From positions 1,364,001 to 1,428,000 of the forward strand of contig JADNRZ010000009.1 of assembly GCA_015501605.1 (NCBI GenBank): 64,000 bases of DNA, read 5' to 3'. Positions 45,636-55,996 of the stretch are shown piece after piece; position 1 is the stretch's first letter, and the number at the start of each line of letters is the position of its first letter. The notes under the pieces are model-generated. The model made no database searches. It was not told the origin of the DNA and saw nothing but the letters and a program-made list of their open reading frames with translations. Source of the DNA: Panaeolus papilionaceus (lineage: Eukaryota > Basidiomycota > Agaricomycetes > Agaricales). The position numbers and the translations under genes are program-made.

Positions 45636-47607
45636 TTGTTGTAGGAGTGCTATCATGGTGCACTGTGCACCCGATGAGGTCAGAAAAACTGACCAGAGAA
45701 ACCGACCCTTACATACCAGGTTTTCTATACACAGACGGCAGTTTTTCTTGTGTATCTAAGGTCTTCAATGAGTGAAAATTCTGGCCGGCGAAACAAGAAA
45801 TTCATCCCCTATCCTACGGAATTTCCGACTTCCAAGGCCAGAGATCGGGGTCGGAAAAACTGCCTCTTGAAAGAAAAAGTCACCTGTTACAAAGGAAAAA
45901 CCGTAAAAAATTTTTCATATCTTGACCTTGGTCATCCAGAAAAATGACCATGGAGAAGAAAAACCGACCTCTTCGAAATTCCCATTTCTGCCCCTTGCGG
46001 CAGTAGGGATTTCATACTGCTCAAGACCAGATAATCATTATATCAACAAAAGTAAAAGTGCATTAAATTTATACTACTACAAGCTATGAGGTTATACTAT
46101 TGGAATTGTACATCTATCTTTATTGACTCACCTAACCACAAACACTGATGAGCAACCCTGTACTTGTCTCTAAACCTTATAGTACCCTATGTGAGAGAGA
46201 ATGTATGTCAAGATCAGCCTGACTACTGGAAATGAGATAGAAAGTACTTACCTGTGATTGAGACATGTTGTTGAGGCATACTTGACGAAGGGGGCAACAA
46301 TTCTGTATAGCAAATAAGCATCAGTCATTTGGAGGGAGCACAATATGAAAGTGTACCCACAAGAGCTTCTATAAGAATATCATCCATCCCTATCATTCTC
46401 TCCTAGTCAATTCCCCTGAACTCGACAACATAAAACACAGTGCACTCTACCACTTCTAGGCATGAATCTGTTTGATAGCAGGTTGATGTAACGCACAGTC
46501 TAATCTTGTTGGACATGGTGTATGCAAAAATAGCAGCAATTATAATGAGTGGTTGAAAGAAATCGAGCTGAGAGCGAAGGCGAAGGAGAAGGGAGAGGAC
46601 AAGTGTTCAACCGGCTCAGTTGAACGCGGCGTGAGGCAAATATGAACATCGGTCACATGACCGCATTTGAATCTCCGATTGAATGGACTTGTGCAAAATC
46701 AAATGATGTTGGAGCAGAGCACCGCAGAGTGCCTGCTTGGTGCCATTCAAGAACTTGCATCGTTTCTCTCCAATGGTAAGAGACCATTTGTCACACCACA
46801 TTTTAATTTAGTCATTTCTTCTGGTCATTACTCCGGCCAAAACAATTTCTAGTGTTTTGTAACAATCGTTCCTGAGAAGAAGAACATTGGAGTATAGATA
46901 GTGATTTCTGGCCCCTACCCATCCAGCATAATTTACGGTACAAAGATATGAAAAAATGACCCTGTATTTCTCACCTCCAGTTTTAAGGGAAAAAACCGAC
47001 CTTTCTGCCATGATATCTGACCCCAAATTCTCGCGGTCAGATTAACTGGCCGAATTGGGTTTACAGTGGTGGTTGTAGTCATTTTACCCCCACCCAAACT
47101 GCTTAGGAGACTTGTAACCAGGTCGGTGATTTCACAGCAAAACAGTTCGTGGCCTCGAGTACAACTCGCAAATTCGAACATTCTCTTTTATATGCTTTAT
47201 GTGATACACACATATCTTAACACTACATACATTCAAACAATCCAGACATGTAGCTTCTCTGATAGAAGACCGCGAAACACGCGTCTATCATGATCAAAGA
47301 ACCTAGACTCTTGGTGCTTGTCCGCCGACTTAAACGCCATTGCCTCCAGGGTACCGCCAATTCATTTTCGAGAAGGATGTCACCAGCTATACTTTATCCG
47401 GCGTGAAATCTCGAAGGGAGACTACCTCACAATCTATTGGTTAAAAGCAACATCACTGCAAACGTAGATAAGATTGAGCGTGTGATGATTGCTTCCGGCT
47501 GGTTACCACTCGAGTTGATTGAAAAAGTTGACCTCGAATTTCACGGTTACCGTCAGACATCAAGCTATAACAAGTGTCCTAGATTCACACAAAGTTTATT
47601 ATACCTC
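45636..47607. other. Intergenic between F-box paralogs 1 and 2
   Basis: About 2 kb, mostly without genes apart from the small candidate at 46170-46516. Short related motifs close to RAAAAACYGACC recur at about 45683-45709, 45955 and 46987, suggesting remnants of a dispersed repeat. No transposase, terminal inverted repeat or target-site duplication could be made out by eye. The frame upstream of paralog 2 is open from 47437 and includes an extra ATG at 47485. Confidence 0.4.
46170..46516 (-). CDS. Candidate small multi-exon gene, about 59 codons
   Basis: On the minus strand an ATG at 46516 opens MSNKIRLCVTSTCYQTDSCLE. Read straight on, a TAG interrupts the frame at 46403-46405. This TAG is the last part of a 48-bp GTAGAG...GACTAG stretch (46403-46450) that is a multiple of three and can be removed as an intron. 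Two further introns with good sites (46303-46356 and GTAAGT...CATAG at 46187-46251) join ALVELLPPSSSMPQQHVSIT to a last exon ending GYYKV-stop at 46170. An AATAAA-like signal follows. I do not recognise the product. The chain of consistent splice sites is the only evidence; a decayed gene is the alternative. Confidence 0.35.
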
Positions 47608-49257
47608 ATGGAAAACTCGCAGAATCCCATCTTTCCTCTTGAAATATTTGCTCGAATTATCGAGAAAGCCAGTGAGTGCCCGGCACCGCCTACCGATCTG
47701 ACAGAGGAGCAAAGAGCAACACTTGGGGCGTTTGGCTTAACATGCAGATCTATCCTTCAGCTTTCACGTCGCGAAACCTTTCGTCGAGTGTCTATCTCTT
47801 TCTATGTAGGTGGCGGAGAAAAGCTTCTTCGTCTCATGGACGTTCTCGAGGCGGAACCCCACATCAAAGACTATATCAAAGAGGTCAGGATTTCCCTCCT
47901 AGCAGTACGCCCCAGGCCAGAACCATATGAGCGACTTCGATCGCGAGGGGAACATCCTTCCAATTTTCCAGCAGTTCAGTCCCTCAGTATAGTAGATGGA
48001 CATTTTCACACTGTGGGCGGCCGAGCCATGCACCGTCCTTCACGAGTTCCCGGCTGGTTACAAGATTTTTGCCAGGTCATTATCAATTCCTACATCTCTC
48101 TCCCGACATTACAATCACTGTACTTTGAAGATAACACACGCACCCGAAACTTGCCTTACCTTGCGCTAGAATGTCCCACAGTGACTCATCTAAAGCTGGT
48201 CAATGTCCGAAACAGTCCCAACCCGGAGCTGTCTACCTTCGTGTTGCCCCCCTTTGACAACCTGAAATGTCTCATAATGGACACTTGCGAGAGTGCATTC
48301 CTTCCCATCCTCTCAAAATCTACATCAGTTTCAGAACTGACGCTTCAGGGCTCATTCAAAGAGCTCAAAACACTTCCAATCCCTACATTTAATCTAACCG
48401 CGCTTGCACTGGTGCCAGATGAACGCAGAGACGACGGTCTGTTTGGCTCCCTGGACCTTTTGTGGAGAGATAATCGTCTAGGGTTGAAGCCCATCTCGGG
48501 GCTAAAAGATTTCTATGTCGGAATTGTCGTCCCTGGAGATCTGGCCATAATCAACAGCATGTTCAAGGACTTGCGGCATCTCCAATCCTTGGCCATTGAC
48601 GGTAACAACCTTTACTTTCGATAAGCGCTCATTATACTGACTGAACTTCATCTGTGTTAAGTTCTTCTGTCTAAGGAGGACCCGTCTTTTTCATTCGCCA
48701 ACCTATCACTCGACAAACACCTCAACTCCTCCTCTCCTTTATTAACCACCTTGTCGATCTCGTTCTGGCACTACACTGACACTGGAGTGATAGCAAGCTT
48801 CATTGACACATTGTCTTCAATATCTGTGGCCAAATCGCTAAGACACCTCAAACTCAAAATATCTTTGTGGACATGTCGTTTGATCGAAGACGAGGATGAG
48901 GGAGGGGAAATAAAATATTCAGACATGGGATTGCCTTTGCATGACGATATCCTATTCCCATCCCTAGCGGCCATTGTTTCACGCGTACTGGGGTTCGAGT
49001 TGGAGCAGCTGGAGGAATTGAGTGTTGACATCAATTTTTGTGTTCGATCCTACACAAACGATGAGCCGAAGGGAACGATGCTCCAGGACGACATATTTCT
49101 ACCGAAGTTACGTGGGGAAATCGTGGAGTTCGAGCAACAGAACGGGGTTCGACTCCATCCAGTTTTTACATCCCCTGTCACAACATCCAGTTCGTGGAGG
49201 AGGCCCTGTGTTACATCTCGATCTGCCATCCTCACGCTTTATCCCAAACAACACTAG
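47608..49257 (+). CDS. F-box/LRR-like protein, paralog 2 (intact)
   Basis: This is an F-box protein with leucine-rich repeat-like C-terminal part. The F-box reads NPIFPLEIFARIIEKASE ... AFGLTCRSILQLSRRETFRRV. About 300 residues with repeated LxxL segments follow (TSVSELTLQGSFKELKTL, LQSLAIDG). One intron (48602-48661) splits the glycine/valine codon and the second exon continues VLLSKEDPSFSFANLSL to the stop at 49257. The ATG at 47608 places the F-box near the N-terminus as is usual; the frame is open further upstream (ATG 47485, which carries LPLELIEKV, itself like a fragment of an F-box). F-box proteins of this family likely recruit substrates to the SCF ubiquitin ligase; the target is unknown. 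It is the only intact member of the local trio. Confidence 0.83.
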
Positions 49258-49619
49258 TACATCGGCCCTCGAGTTCTGTTTGATAGCTATCTAGACCCAT
49301 GCGAGCTCACTGCTGTCCAAAGTCCAAGAACCATATTATTGTCATAGGATTGGGGTCACGCAATGTACCAGCCTTCATCCTGCAGCGATTCCTAAGCATT
49401 TAGTTCAAGGTTTTTATGCCAATTATTTCAAACTATGATTTCGGATGGATTATCCAGAAGTTAGGACTAATAGCCAATCCAGGGTGCGATGAGCGACGAC
49501 GGACCAAGGCAACGCACGCTTGGGCAAGAACGTCGACCATCTCCTGGGTCCGTGTCAGTGTTAGCAAGGTAAAAAAAAAAACACTCGAATCATCAAACCG
49601 CCAAAAGCCTATTGTCAAC
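49258..49619. other. Intergenic between F-box paralogs 2 and 3
   Basis: This 362 bp holds the 3' end of paralog 2 and probably a decayed 5' region of paralog 3. No separate gene is seen. Confidence 0.4.
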
Positions 49620-50712
49620 TGGGGCCAGGTCAAAACCCTCGAATTGTGCGAAGCCATATTACCGGTACCTCACTATGTGCCCCCATTTCCAGGCAAGATA
49701 TTGTCCTTAATTGTAGACAAAGCAAGTGAGCGCCCAGATGGTTACAACACACTGCCAGCAGAGCAAAATTCAATCCTCACTGCCCGTTCTTCGACTTGCA
49801 AATTGCTTCTTCATATGTGCAGATGACATCTCTTTCGTCAACTTGACATATCGTTCGATACGGCACGCGGAGACCTGCTCCTTCGTCTTATGGAACTTCT
49901 CGAGACTGAACCTTTAATCAGGCCAGCAACCATTGAAGTATATGTATACTTGAGATCCACATTTCCCGACAAAGCACCATTTGAAAAGCTTCAGACTTTC
50001 TCCGCATCCAGCAAAACTCCCAGCGGTCCAAATCCTCTCTGTAGTCGACGGACATTTCTATCAACATTTCTATCATCCATGTGCACGCCGGACTGTCGCT
50101 TGTGCTGCCCTCCCCACTTGGGTAGACTGGCATAACGCCGTGAGCTCCGTGACGTCGGATTTCATCACCATCCTGCCTGGACTCGCAAGCGCCCGACAGC
50201 TCAGTTGCATCAAACTCAAAATGTCACGAATATACAAATACTGAAAAGTCCATCAGAATCCATCCATGTCCATTGGACAACGGAACTTGTGAGACGCGCA
50301 CATGATCTCAAACTCGTGAATATATTAAGTTGATTTATTTTTTTGAAAAAGATGCGACATGTCAATTATTAAAAAATCGAAGTGTCGGTATATTGTCGTA
50401 AAAATATCAACCTTACTAACCGGGGAAACAGATGCCGATGACGAAATACTGTTTCAGTCAATATCAGCTATCATCAATCTCCTGTCGGGGCTGGGAAGCC
50501 TCAAATATGTGGAGATCATTCTACACCTTCATCTCAGCGGGGCCAAACGCGATACTGCAGCTCTTTCCGACGACGCGTTTTTGTGGCGGCTGCGAGCAAG
50601 GGTGCAGGACACGGATCAGGGCAACGAATTTGTCCTTAATTCCTGTTTCACTCCATTTTTACCTCCACCTAGGCGTTTGGGCAGATGGAATGGGGGTTAT
50701 GGAGCATTCTGA
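49620..50712 (+). pseudogene. F-box/LRR-like paralog 3, decayed
   Basis: Pieces of an F-box/LRR gene related to paralog 2 can be followed in changing frames. PPFPGKILSLIVDKASERP and LTARSSTCKLLLHMCR match the F-box, then TGA at 49824-49826 interrupts where paralog 2 has an arginine/glutamate context. HLFRQLDISF ... LLLRLMELLETEPLI continues after the stop. Near 50000 the frame shifts, after which HPAKLPAVQILSVVDGHFY matches HPSNFPAVQSLSIVDGHFH of paralog 2. Most of the LRR region is missing. The last part, RYIVVKISTLL ... DAFLWRLRARVQDTDQGNEF, matches the C-terminal exon of paralog 2. Nonsense codon, frameshift and internal deletion together make this a clear pseudogene. Confidence 0.8.
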
Positions 50713-52064
50713 TCAGCGGTCCCTTCATTTTACCCCAAGGAGCATACGAAGTAGGTTCTTCCTATTCGATTCGATAACATTGGAACTTCAATGCGCTGGA
50801 CCGTCTATACCTGGCAGTAGGATAGAGAAGCTCGTCCTATTGCGTAGTGGTATTTTTGTGTTTTCTTGGAAATTTAATGACCTCTCAGATTCATCTATGG
50901 ATCGTAGGCAGCAATCACCTCCCACAGGATGTCAAGGATCAGCGGGCGCTTAATTCAAATCAAAGTTCAAACAAGGCCGCGTTTCTTGATAACAAAGGCT
51001 GTGATTTGCATTCCTAGTCAAGCACTACGTGATGAAAAGGCTCAATTAACGGCGTATGGCGATTGCTGGAGGAACATTTCGGGATGAATAACTCATTCTA
51101 AGCATTTCCTTCTTTGTCCCATTCGAAGAGGTACCTCGGTTGCAGATCGCAAACCCTCAAGGGTAGGACTGTGATTCGTGGCTTGCAGTCAATATCAACC
51201 AGCAAACCATCAAGTTTTATGTGCTTTCCCATTCAAGCCCGCTCAGACCTTGAATTGAATGTCGCTGTACCTCCGGCAACCAAAATTAGAGTTCACAGAT
51301 AGCCAACGAGATCCACCATCTTTCGGTCCACGTGTCCGTTCCTTCCCCAAATCCCACAAGAAAGGTATCCAGTAACAATTGTGGGATGTGGTCAGAAGTT
51401 CGTCATAATCGCGTCAAGTGAGGCATCACCTCGACTGCAATCCTTTGCGCAGCGTGCGCTTGGTTGGCGGTATTCAAAGTTCATTGCCCTACGGATTCCA
51501 TGTTGGGCACCACACAGTTGTTTGGAAAAGTAATCATATCATAACTTGGTCATAAGCTAAAAAGTGTACCAGGATCGTGGGGGAAAGGTCACAAGTAACG
51601 AATGAAGTCATGCTTTGTCGGGTATCAGGGGCAAGAAGAAATCAAGAAAGAAAATAAGAGTGAAGTTAATGTACGGGTTGATTAGTTAGGTGACGTTAGA
51701 GTGAGAAAGTTGGTACAAAATGTCATGATTAGCAGGGGAATAAGGAAGAATAGATAGTGGTAGGGGTTGCGGGAGCAGGCATTAAGGAGGTGCGTAAGGT
51801 TGTCTTGAAATAATAATAAAATGGCGTGATATAATAATGGCGTAAGATAGGGTATGGTTTGCTGACTGGGGTATTTTGTGCGGTTTGCAGTATGATGGCG
51901 AAGAAAGCGGGTAACCGAGAAAGCAAGATGGAGAAAGAGATATTGATGCATTGTGAGATGAAAGTCGTGTCGTCAGAGGCTTTGTGTGGCCTATGAGTTT
52001 TTGGTAATATGTCCTTGAAAGGAGACATAGCGAGCATAATGCGTTCCGCCCTTCAAGTTGCAAT
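50713..52064. other. Intergenic 1.35 kb
   Basis: This lies between the F-box pseudogene and the stop of the next minus-strand gene. An open frame at 51114-51302 (plus) shows no family likeness. I see no gene or repeat that I can support. Confidence 0.4.
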
Positions 52065-52784
52065 TTATCTGTGGCGAGAACGAAGGCGACGGGCATCGGC
52101 GGTGACGTTCCAAGCTGTTTGGACCACGTTATAGATGTTGTTGTCGTTTACACCAAGACTGAGGATGTTCTTCCAGATACCTTGGTTGTGGTAGTAATAT
52201 CGATCGAATCTGTCGTCGGAACAGCGGGATAAGATTGAGGACATAGCAGCGGCATTGGGGAATTCTTCAACGACATTTACAGGAAGCAGATTAAACGACA
52301 GCAGTGTGTACTGCGTTTCGAGCTGCATAGCAAATAGCAAGAGAAGTGGAAGTGAGGGAATATGTGGAACAGTGACATGAACAACGGGTAGAGTGACCAG
52401 GAGGGTGCCAGTTGTGTTTGACGGGAAGGGAACAGGACGGAGTGTACCAGGAAGAGCCAATGGGATACCGAGATCGATACGGAAACCTTGGTCGAAACGG
52501 CTGGCATCGATCGGGAGCATAGTAGGAGGTTTAGCTGGTTGTGCTTGGCTTCCCGCTGCATCTGACTGAACTACAGCGAGAACATGGGTAGGCATATGTG
52601 CGTCACGTAGGACATGCATGTCAAAAGTTTCACCGACGGGTTCTGTCCCTCCATACGGTGTCGGTTTGACGTTAAAGTGCAAAAATAGGGCGCTGTAAGA
52701 GAGACATTAGCTTATGATCGATTGTCAAGCTTATTAGACACACTCAAATGGACGATAATTCTGGTCGAGAAAAGATTGTTGCAT
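52065..52784 (-). CDS. Conserved basidiomycete protein of unknown function
   Basis: This two-exon gene of about 220 codons encodes a type of protein I recall from many Agaricomycetes without a named function. Exon 1 (start 52784) encodes MQQSFLDQNYRPF; a GTGTGT...TTACAG intron joins it to DALFLHFNVKPTPYGGTEPV. The rest is one exon: HMPTHVLAVVQSD, FRIDLGIPLALPGTLRPVPF, HVTVPHIPSLPLLLLFAMQ and WKNILSLGVNDNNIYNVVQ, ending RRLRSRHR. The protein is not clearly membrane-bound; the PSLPLLLLFAM stretch is short. Directly before the start codon, on the coding strand, is a long pyrimidine tract (52800-52880), typical of a strong fungal promoter or 5' leader. Confidence 0.78.
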
Positions 52785-54323
52785 GATAAAATTGACGTGA
52801 AAATTAAACGGATATTGTGTACAAATTGAAAGGGAAGGGAAAGGGGAAAGAGAGAGAGGGGAAATGAAAGAGAAAGATATCGGGAGAAAGGAAGCTGGAT
52901 GAGTGTTGAAAGAAACCAACGCGTACGTGTTTTGACCAATTTAAGTTTTTTTTACAAGTCCGCCTTCACGCGCCTCATAACTCATTTCCATTTACCACAA
53001 GTACTGAAATTTTGTTACAACATCAAACCAGATACCACGAGGCTGATCCTTTTTTTTCTTTTCTTCCGGACATTTCCCCGAGGACAACCTCTTTTGCTTG
53101 ACTTCTGTAATCGATCCATCTGTCATTCATCTTATTATGACAGATGTTGGTATCTATCAAGTCTATATCGCGCGGCAGAAACGTGAAAATAAGACCTTAT
53201 TCATCGACGTCGATATGCATGAGGTCACATTCATCAATCAAGCGTGTAAATGGGAGGTGGAGAGGGAAAGTCTTTTTGAGATTCGTATGGCCCGGCCATC
53301 AAACAGAGCAGGCACTGATCTTTCCCAACCTCAGAAACCCAAATAGAGGCCTTGGGAGACTCATTAATAAGGTTTCAAGTGGACTCACTTTTTGTTCAGG
53401 GATTCGGAACCTTATTGAGCTCTGCTTACAGAACTTCATCCCAAACGCCGACGCGTTTGAGAGCGTGTAGTGTTCATAGATGGGAAGAATGAGAGCCTCA
53501 TATGCGAGGTTGTCGAACTCGGCGGCCATTCCAAAGTTACGCGACGAGCGCCGGTGGATTTACGCTTTTCTGCTTATTTTCGATGGTGAGTTATATCTGT
53601 CTTCACCAGCTGAGCACAGCCCGAACTGGCCAGCTGACAGCATGATGTTGACGGAAGAGACTTGAAGACCATCTCCGCCGCTGCCAATGGTCGCCATGTC
53701 CATGACATGGAAAGCTAAAACGTGCCTGCCGATGTGACTCTTCTTAGCTAGGGTCGAAGGTTTCCAATGAATTACTTGCTTCCATCTTTGAACTTCCTGC
53801 TCGAGGATCACAGGTGGAAACTCGGCTGAAAGTTGAAACAAAATCTACTGCGCCGGCCAAGGCGGATAAAGCTAGGACTCAGTTGGGGTGGGTTTGATTC
53901 GGTCGACAGATTTTTGGGGACAACTTCGCGCTTCAAACCCCCCTCTGTTTCCCTCGTCCCAGGTCTTTGGCTGCTCAGGCGATTGAGCGGAGTGCCGAAC
54001 CTTTTTTCTTGCTTTCAATTCAAGTGCACACGCCTGTCGAAACATGGAGAATCAGTCTTAAAAAAGGTGACCTAAGGACCCAAGAGTCTTCTTTCTGGTT
54101 CGACCTTTCCTAATATTGCGGTTAAGTTTTCAAGAAGAGAAGAAAGTTTCGAAAAAACATGTAGCACTTATCCACGCTGCCTGTGATTCACCAATTGCAC
54201 CCGATAACTGGGTCGAGTCTCCGGGCAGGGCACCGTTCAGTCTCTATTTAACTCGGGGGCTTTGATGCGCTTTCATTCCTGGTTATAAATGAAAAGGTGC
54301 CTGGTAACTCGGAAGTGGTAAAA
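52785..54323. other. Intergenic 1.5 kb with two unassigned minus-strand open frames
   Basis: A homopurine tract at about 52827-52880 (plus strand) is the pyrimidine-rich promoter of the gene at 52065-52784. Minus-strand open frames 53560-53841 (LAFHVMDMATIGSGGDGLQ region) and 53299-53529 (EFDNLAYEALILPIYEHY) have a protein-like composition and might be two exons of one gene or a relic, but I cannot place them in any family and no clean splice pair links them. Confidence 0.35.
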
Positions 54324-55201
54324 TTAATCGATATCGAGGTCAACACCTTCTATCACCGTTTCACCGTCTTCACTAAACTTGACGTTTTCCTGTGGTCTAT
54401 TGTTAGTGTTTAAAAGGGCAATACCCTCATTCCAGACTTACAGGGTGAGATGAAGACCGGCCAACATACTTTGTGTGGTCTATGTGCAGAAGACGAATGT
54501 CAAGTTCAAGCACAGATGCAGAGGTGGCGGCAACTAACATCCGTATGCCACTAATTCGCCTTCAGGATTAGTGAAATCCACTCTGGTGTATGCCAGTTGC
54601 TTGCCTGTGTCAAAAATGGGTATTGAATTAGATTCATCGCTATTCTGAACCAAGGTATGCCTGTTAAAGCTTACCAATACCGGTCAAGACAGCTTTGGCA
54701 TGCAAGGTATCTCCAACTCGACCTGCGGGTCTGACAAAGGACGTGCCGATATCAGTCGAGACCCCAGTCATGTAATGGCCCTTGGTCGCCACCGCAAGAG
54801 ACCCAAGGGTATCCGTGAGGGAAAGAATAAGACCCCCATGAACTAATGTTAGAGTTCAGCAATCAATTACAACCCGAAGCATGACAGATAAATACTGACC
54901 TGTCTATTCAATTGACCAGAGCAGAAGGTAGACAGTGACAACGACTAAGCTCCAACAACTCCTGGTCGGATCTCATGAAGAAAGGTACACACCCCAACTC
55001 GATTGGCTGTCGGCAAACGCGTTTTTTAAGCCATAATAAGATACCTAGGACGCGTTATACGTACTATTATACTGCTCAACCTTGAGCGAAACCTCTACGG
55101 CGCCTGGAACGGCGCGTTTGATCACAAGCTGAATAAATTGCGAGGAGCAGACATGGATGAGCAGATGCCATCACTAGACTGCAAACATATTCGAATTTAC
55201 C
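54324..55201 (-). CDS. Hotdog-fold thioesterase (4HBT, ACOT13/PaaI-like); 5' end uncertain
   Basis: This is an acyl-CoA thioesterase-like hotdog protein. The core reads AVPGAVEVSLKVEQYN, then N-T-N-R-V-G-T-V-H-G-G-L, LSLTDTLGSLAVATKGHYMT, GVSTDIGTSFVRPAGRVGDT, KQLAYTRVDFTNPEGELVAY, YHTKYVG and a final ENVKFSEDGETVIEGVDLD. The HGG motif with the downstream helix is the family's active-site region. To keep frame before HGG, either a 14-nt exon (54993-55006) and a 4-nt microexon (54900-54903) are used, or one longer intron with a GTACCT donor. The exons before 55128 are less clear; an exon ending at 55201 (AGHDAQCFPQ) fits, but I could not fix the start codon, and a basic open frame begins at ATG 55438. 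The gene is divergent from the acyl-CoA dehydrogenase gene. Confidence 0.75.
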
Positions 55202-55996
55202 TGAGGGAAACATTGTGCATCATGTCCTGCCAAATTCAAGCAGTCAGCTTGCTGACTTTACTGGCACCATTGCAGTTAGTGCCATGTGCAGCACCGAACC
55301 CACCCTTGTTCGTAAGGAACGAGTTCCAGACCTAACCAAGCATATGTGTGAGTAGAGAACTCTAAAAGCTCGACTGCTTCGAATACAAACGCGTCTTGTG
55401 AATCGCATGCAGGCAGCCATGATTATCCGTCGGTTATGTTGAGCTTTGGATCAAAAAGGATTGTCGACACCGTTCAACTTTCAATTTCAACATTGAACGT
55501 GAACATTGATGTCGACGTTGATCTCACGGTCACTCAGCTCTTGCATGTCAAAATCTCCTTGCTTTACGCGATCACTATCGACGTGCTTTGGCTATTAACG
55601 AATTTACAACCGTAGAATGAGGATTATCCCGTCTTAGCGACTATAGCTACGAGGTTAACAAAGCATCATTTAGGCTAACGCTGATTCAGATCGTCAACTC
55701 AATGTTCACCATTCAAGATGAACACTCCCTAATACGCCGGAAAATAAGAAGGTCGTCGAAATCATGTGCTATTCGCAAATGCTCTGGCATTGGCAACGGT
55801 GCACCCGGTTATGTCAACAGCGTGTATGTCACCGCTATGTGAACAATCCAAATCAGCCATGGGACCAGCATTCCAGCTGAGCTCCTGGACAACATTGGCA
55901 GAGACCTTTACACACATCGTTTTCTAAGCATTTCTAGTCTGAGGCCTGCCCTTTTTTACTGATTCAAGACAACGCTGGTACACCATTCATCTGAAG
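55202..55996. promoter_or_regulatory. Divergent intergenic, thioesterase / acyl-CoA dehydrogenase
   Basis: This region should hold the promoters of both genes and possibly the first exon or exons of the thioesterase. Plus-strand open frames of about 59 codons (55436) and a short F-box-like string (TSIPAELLDNIGRDLY, about 55862-55910) are seen, without support as genes. Confidence 0.4.

Noticed and set aside
55862..55965. F-box-like string IPAELLDNIGRDLY in the thioesterase/dehydrogenase promoter region
   Set aside because: Only about 15 residues fit, with stops on both sides; could be chance.
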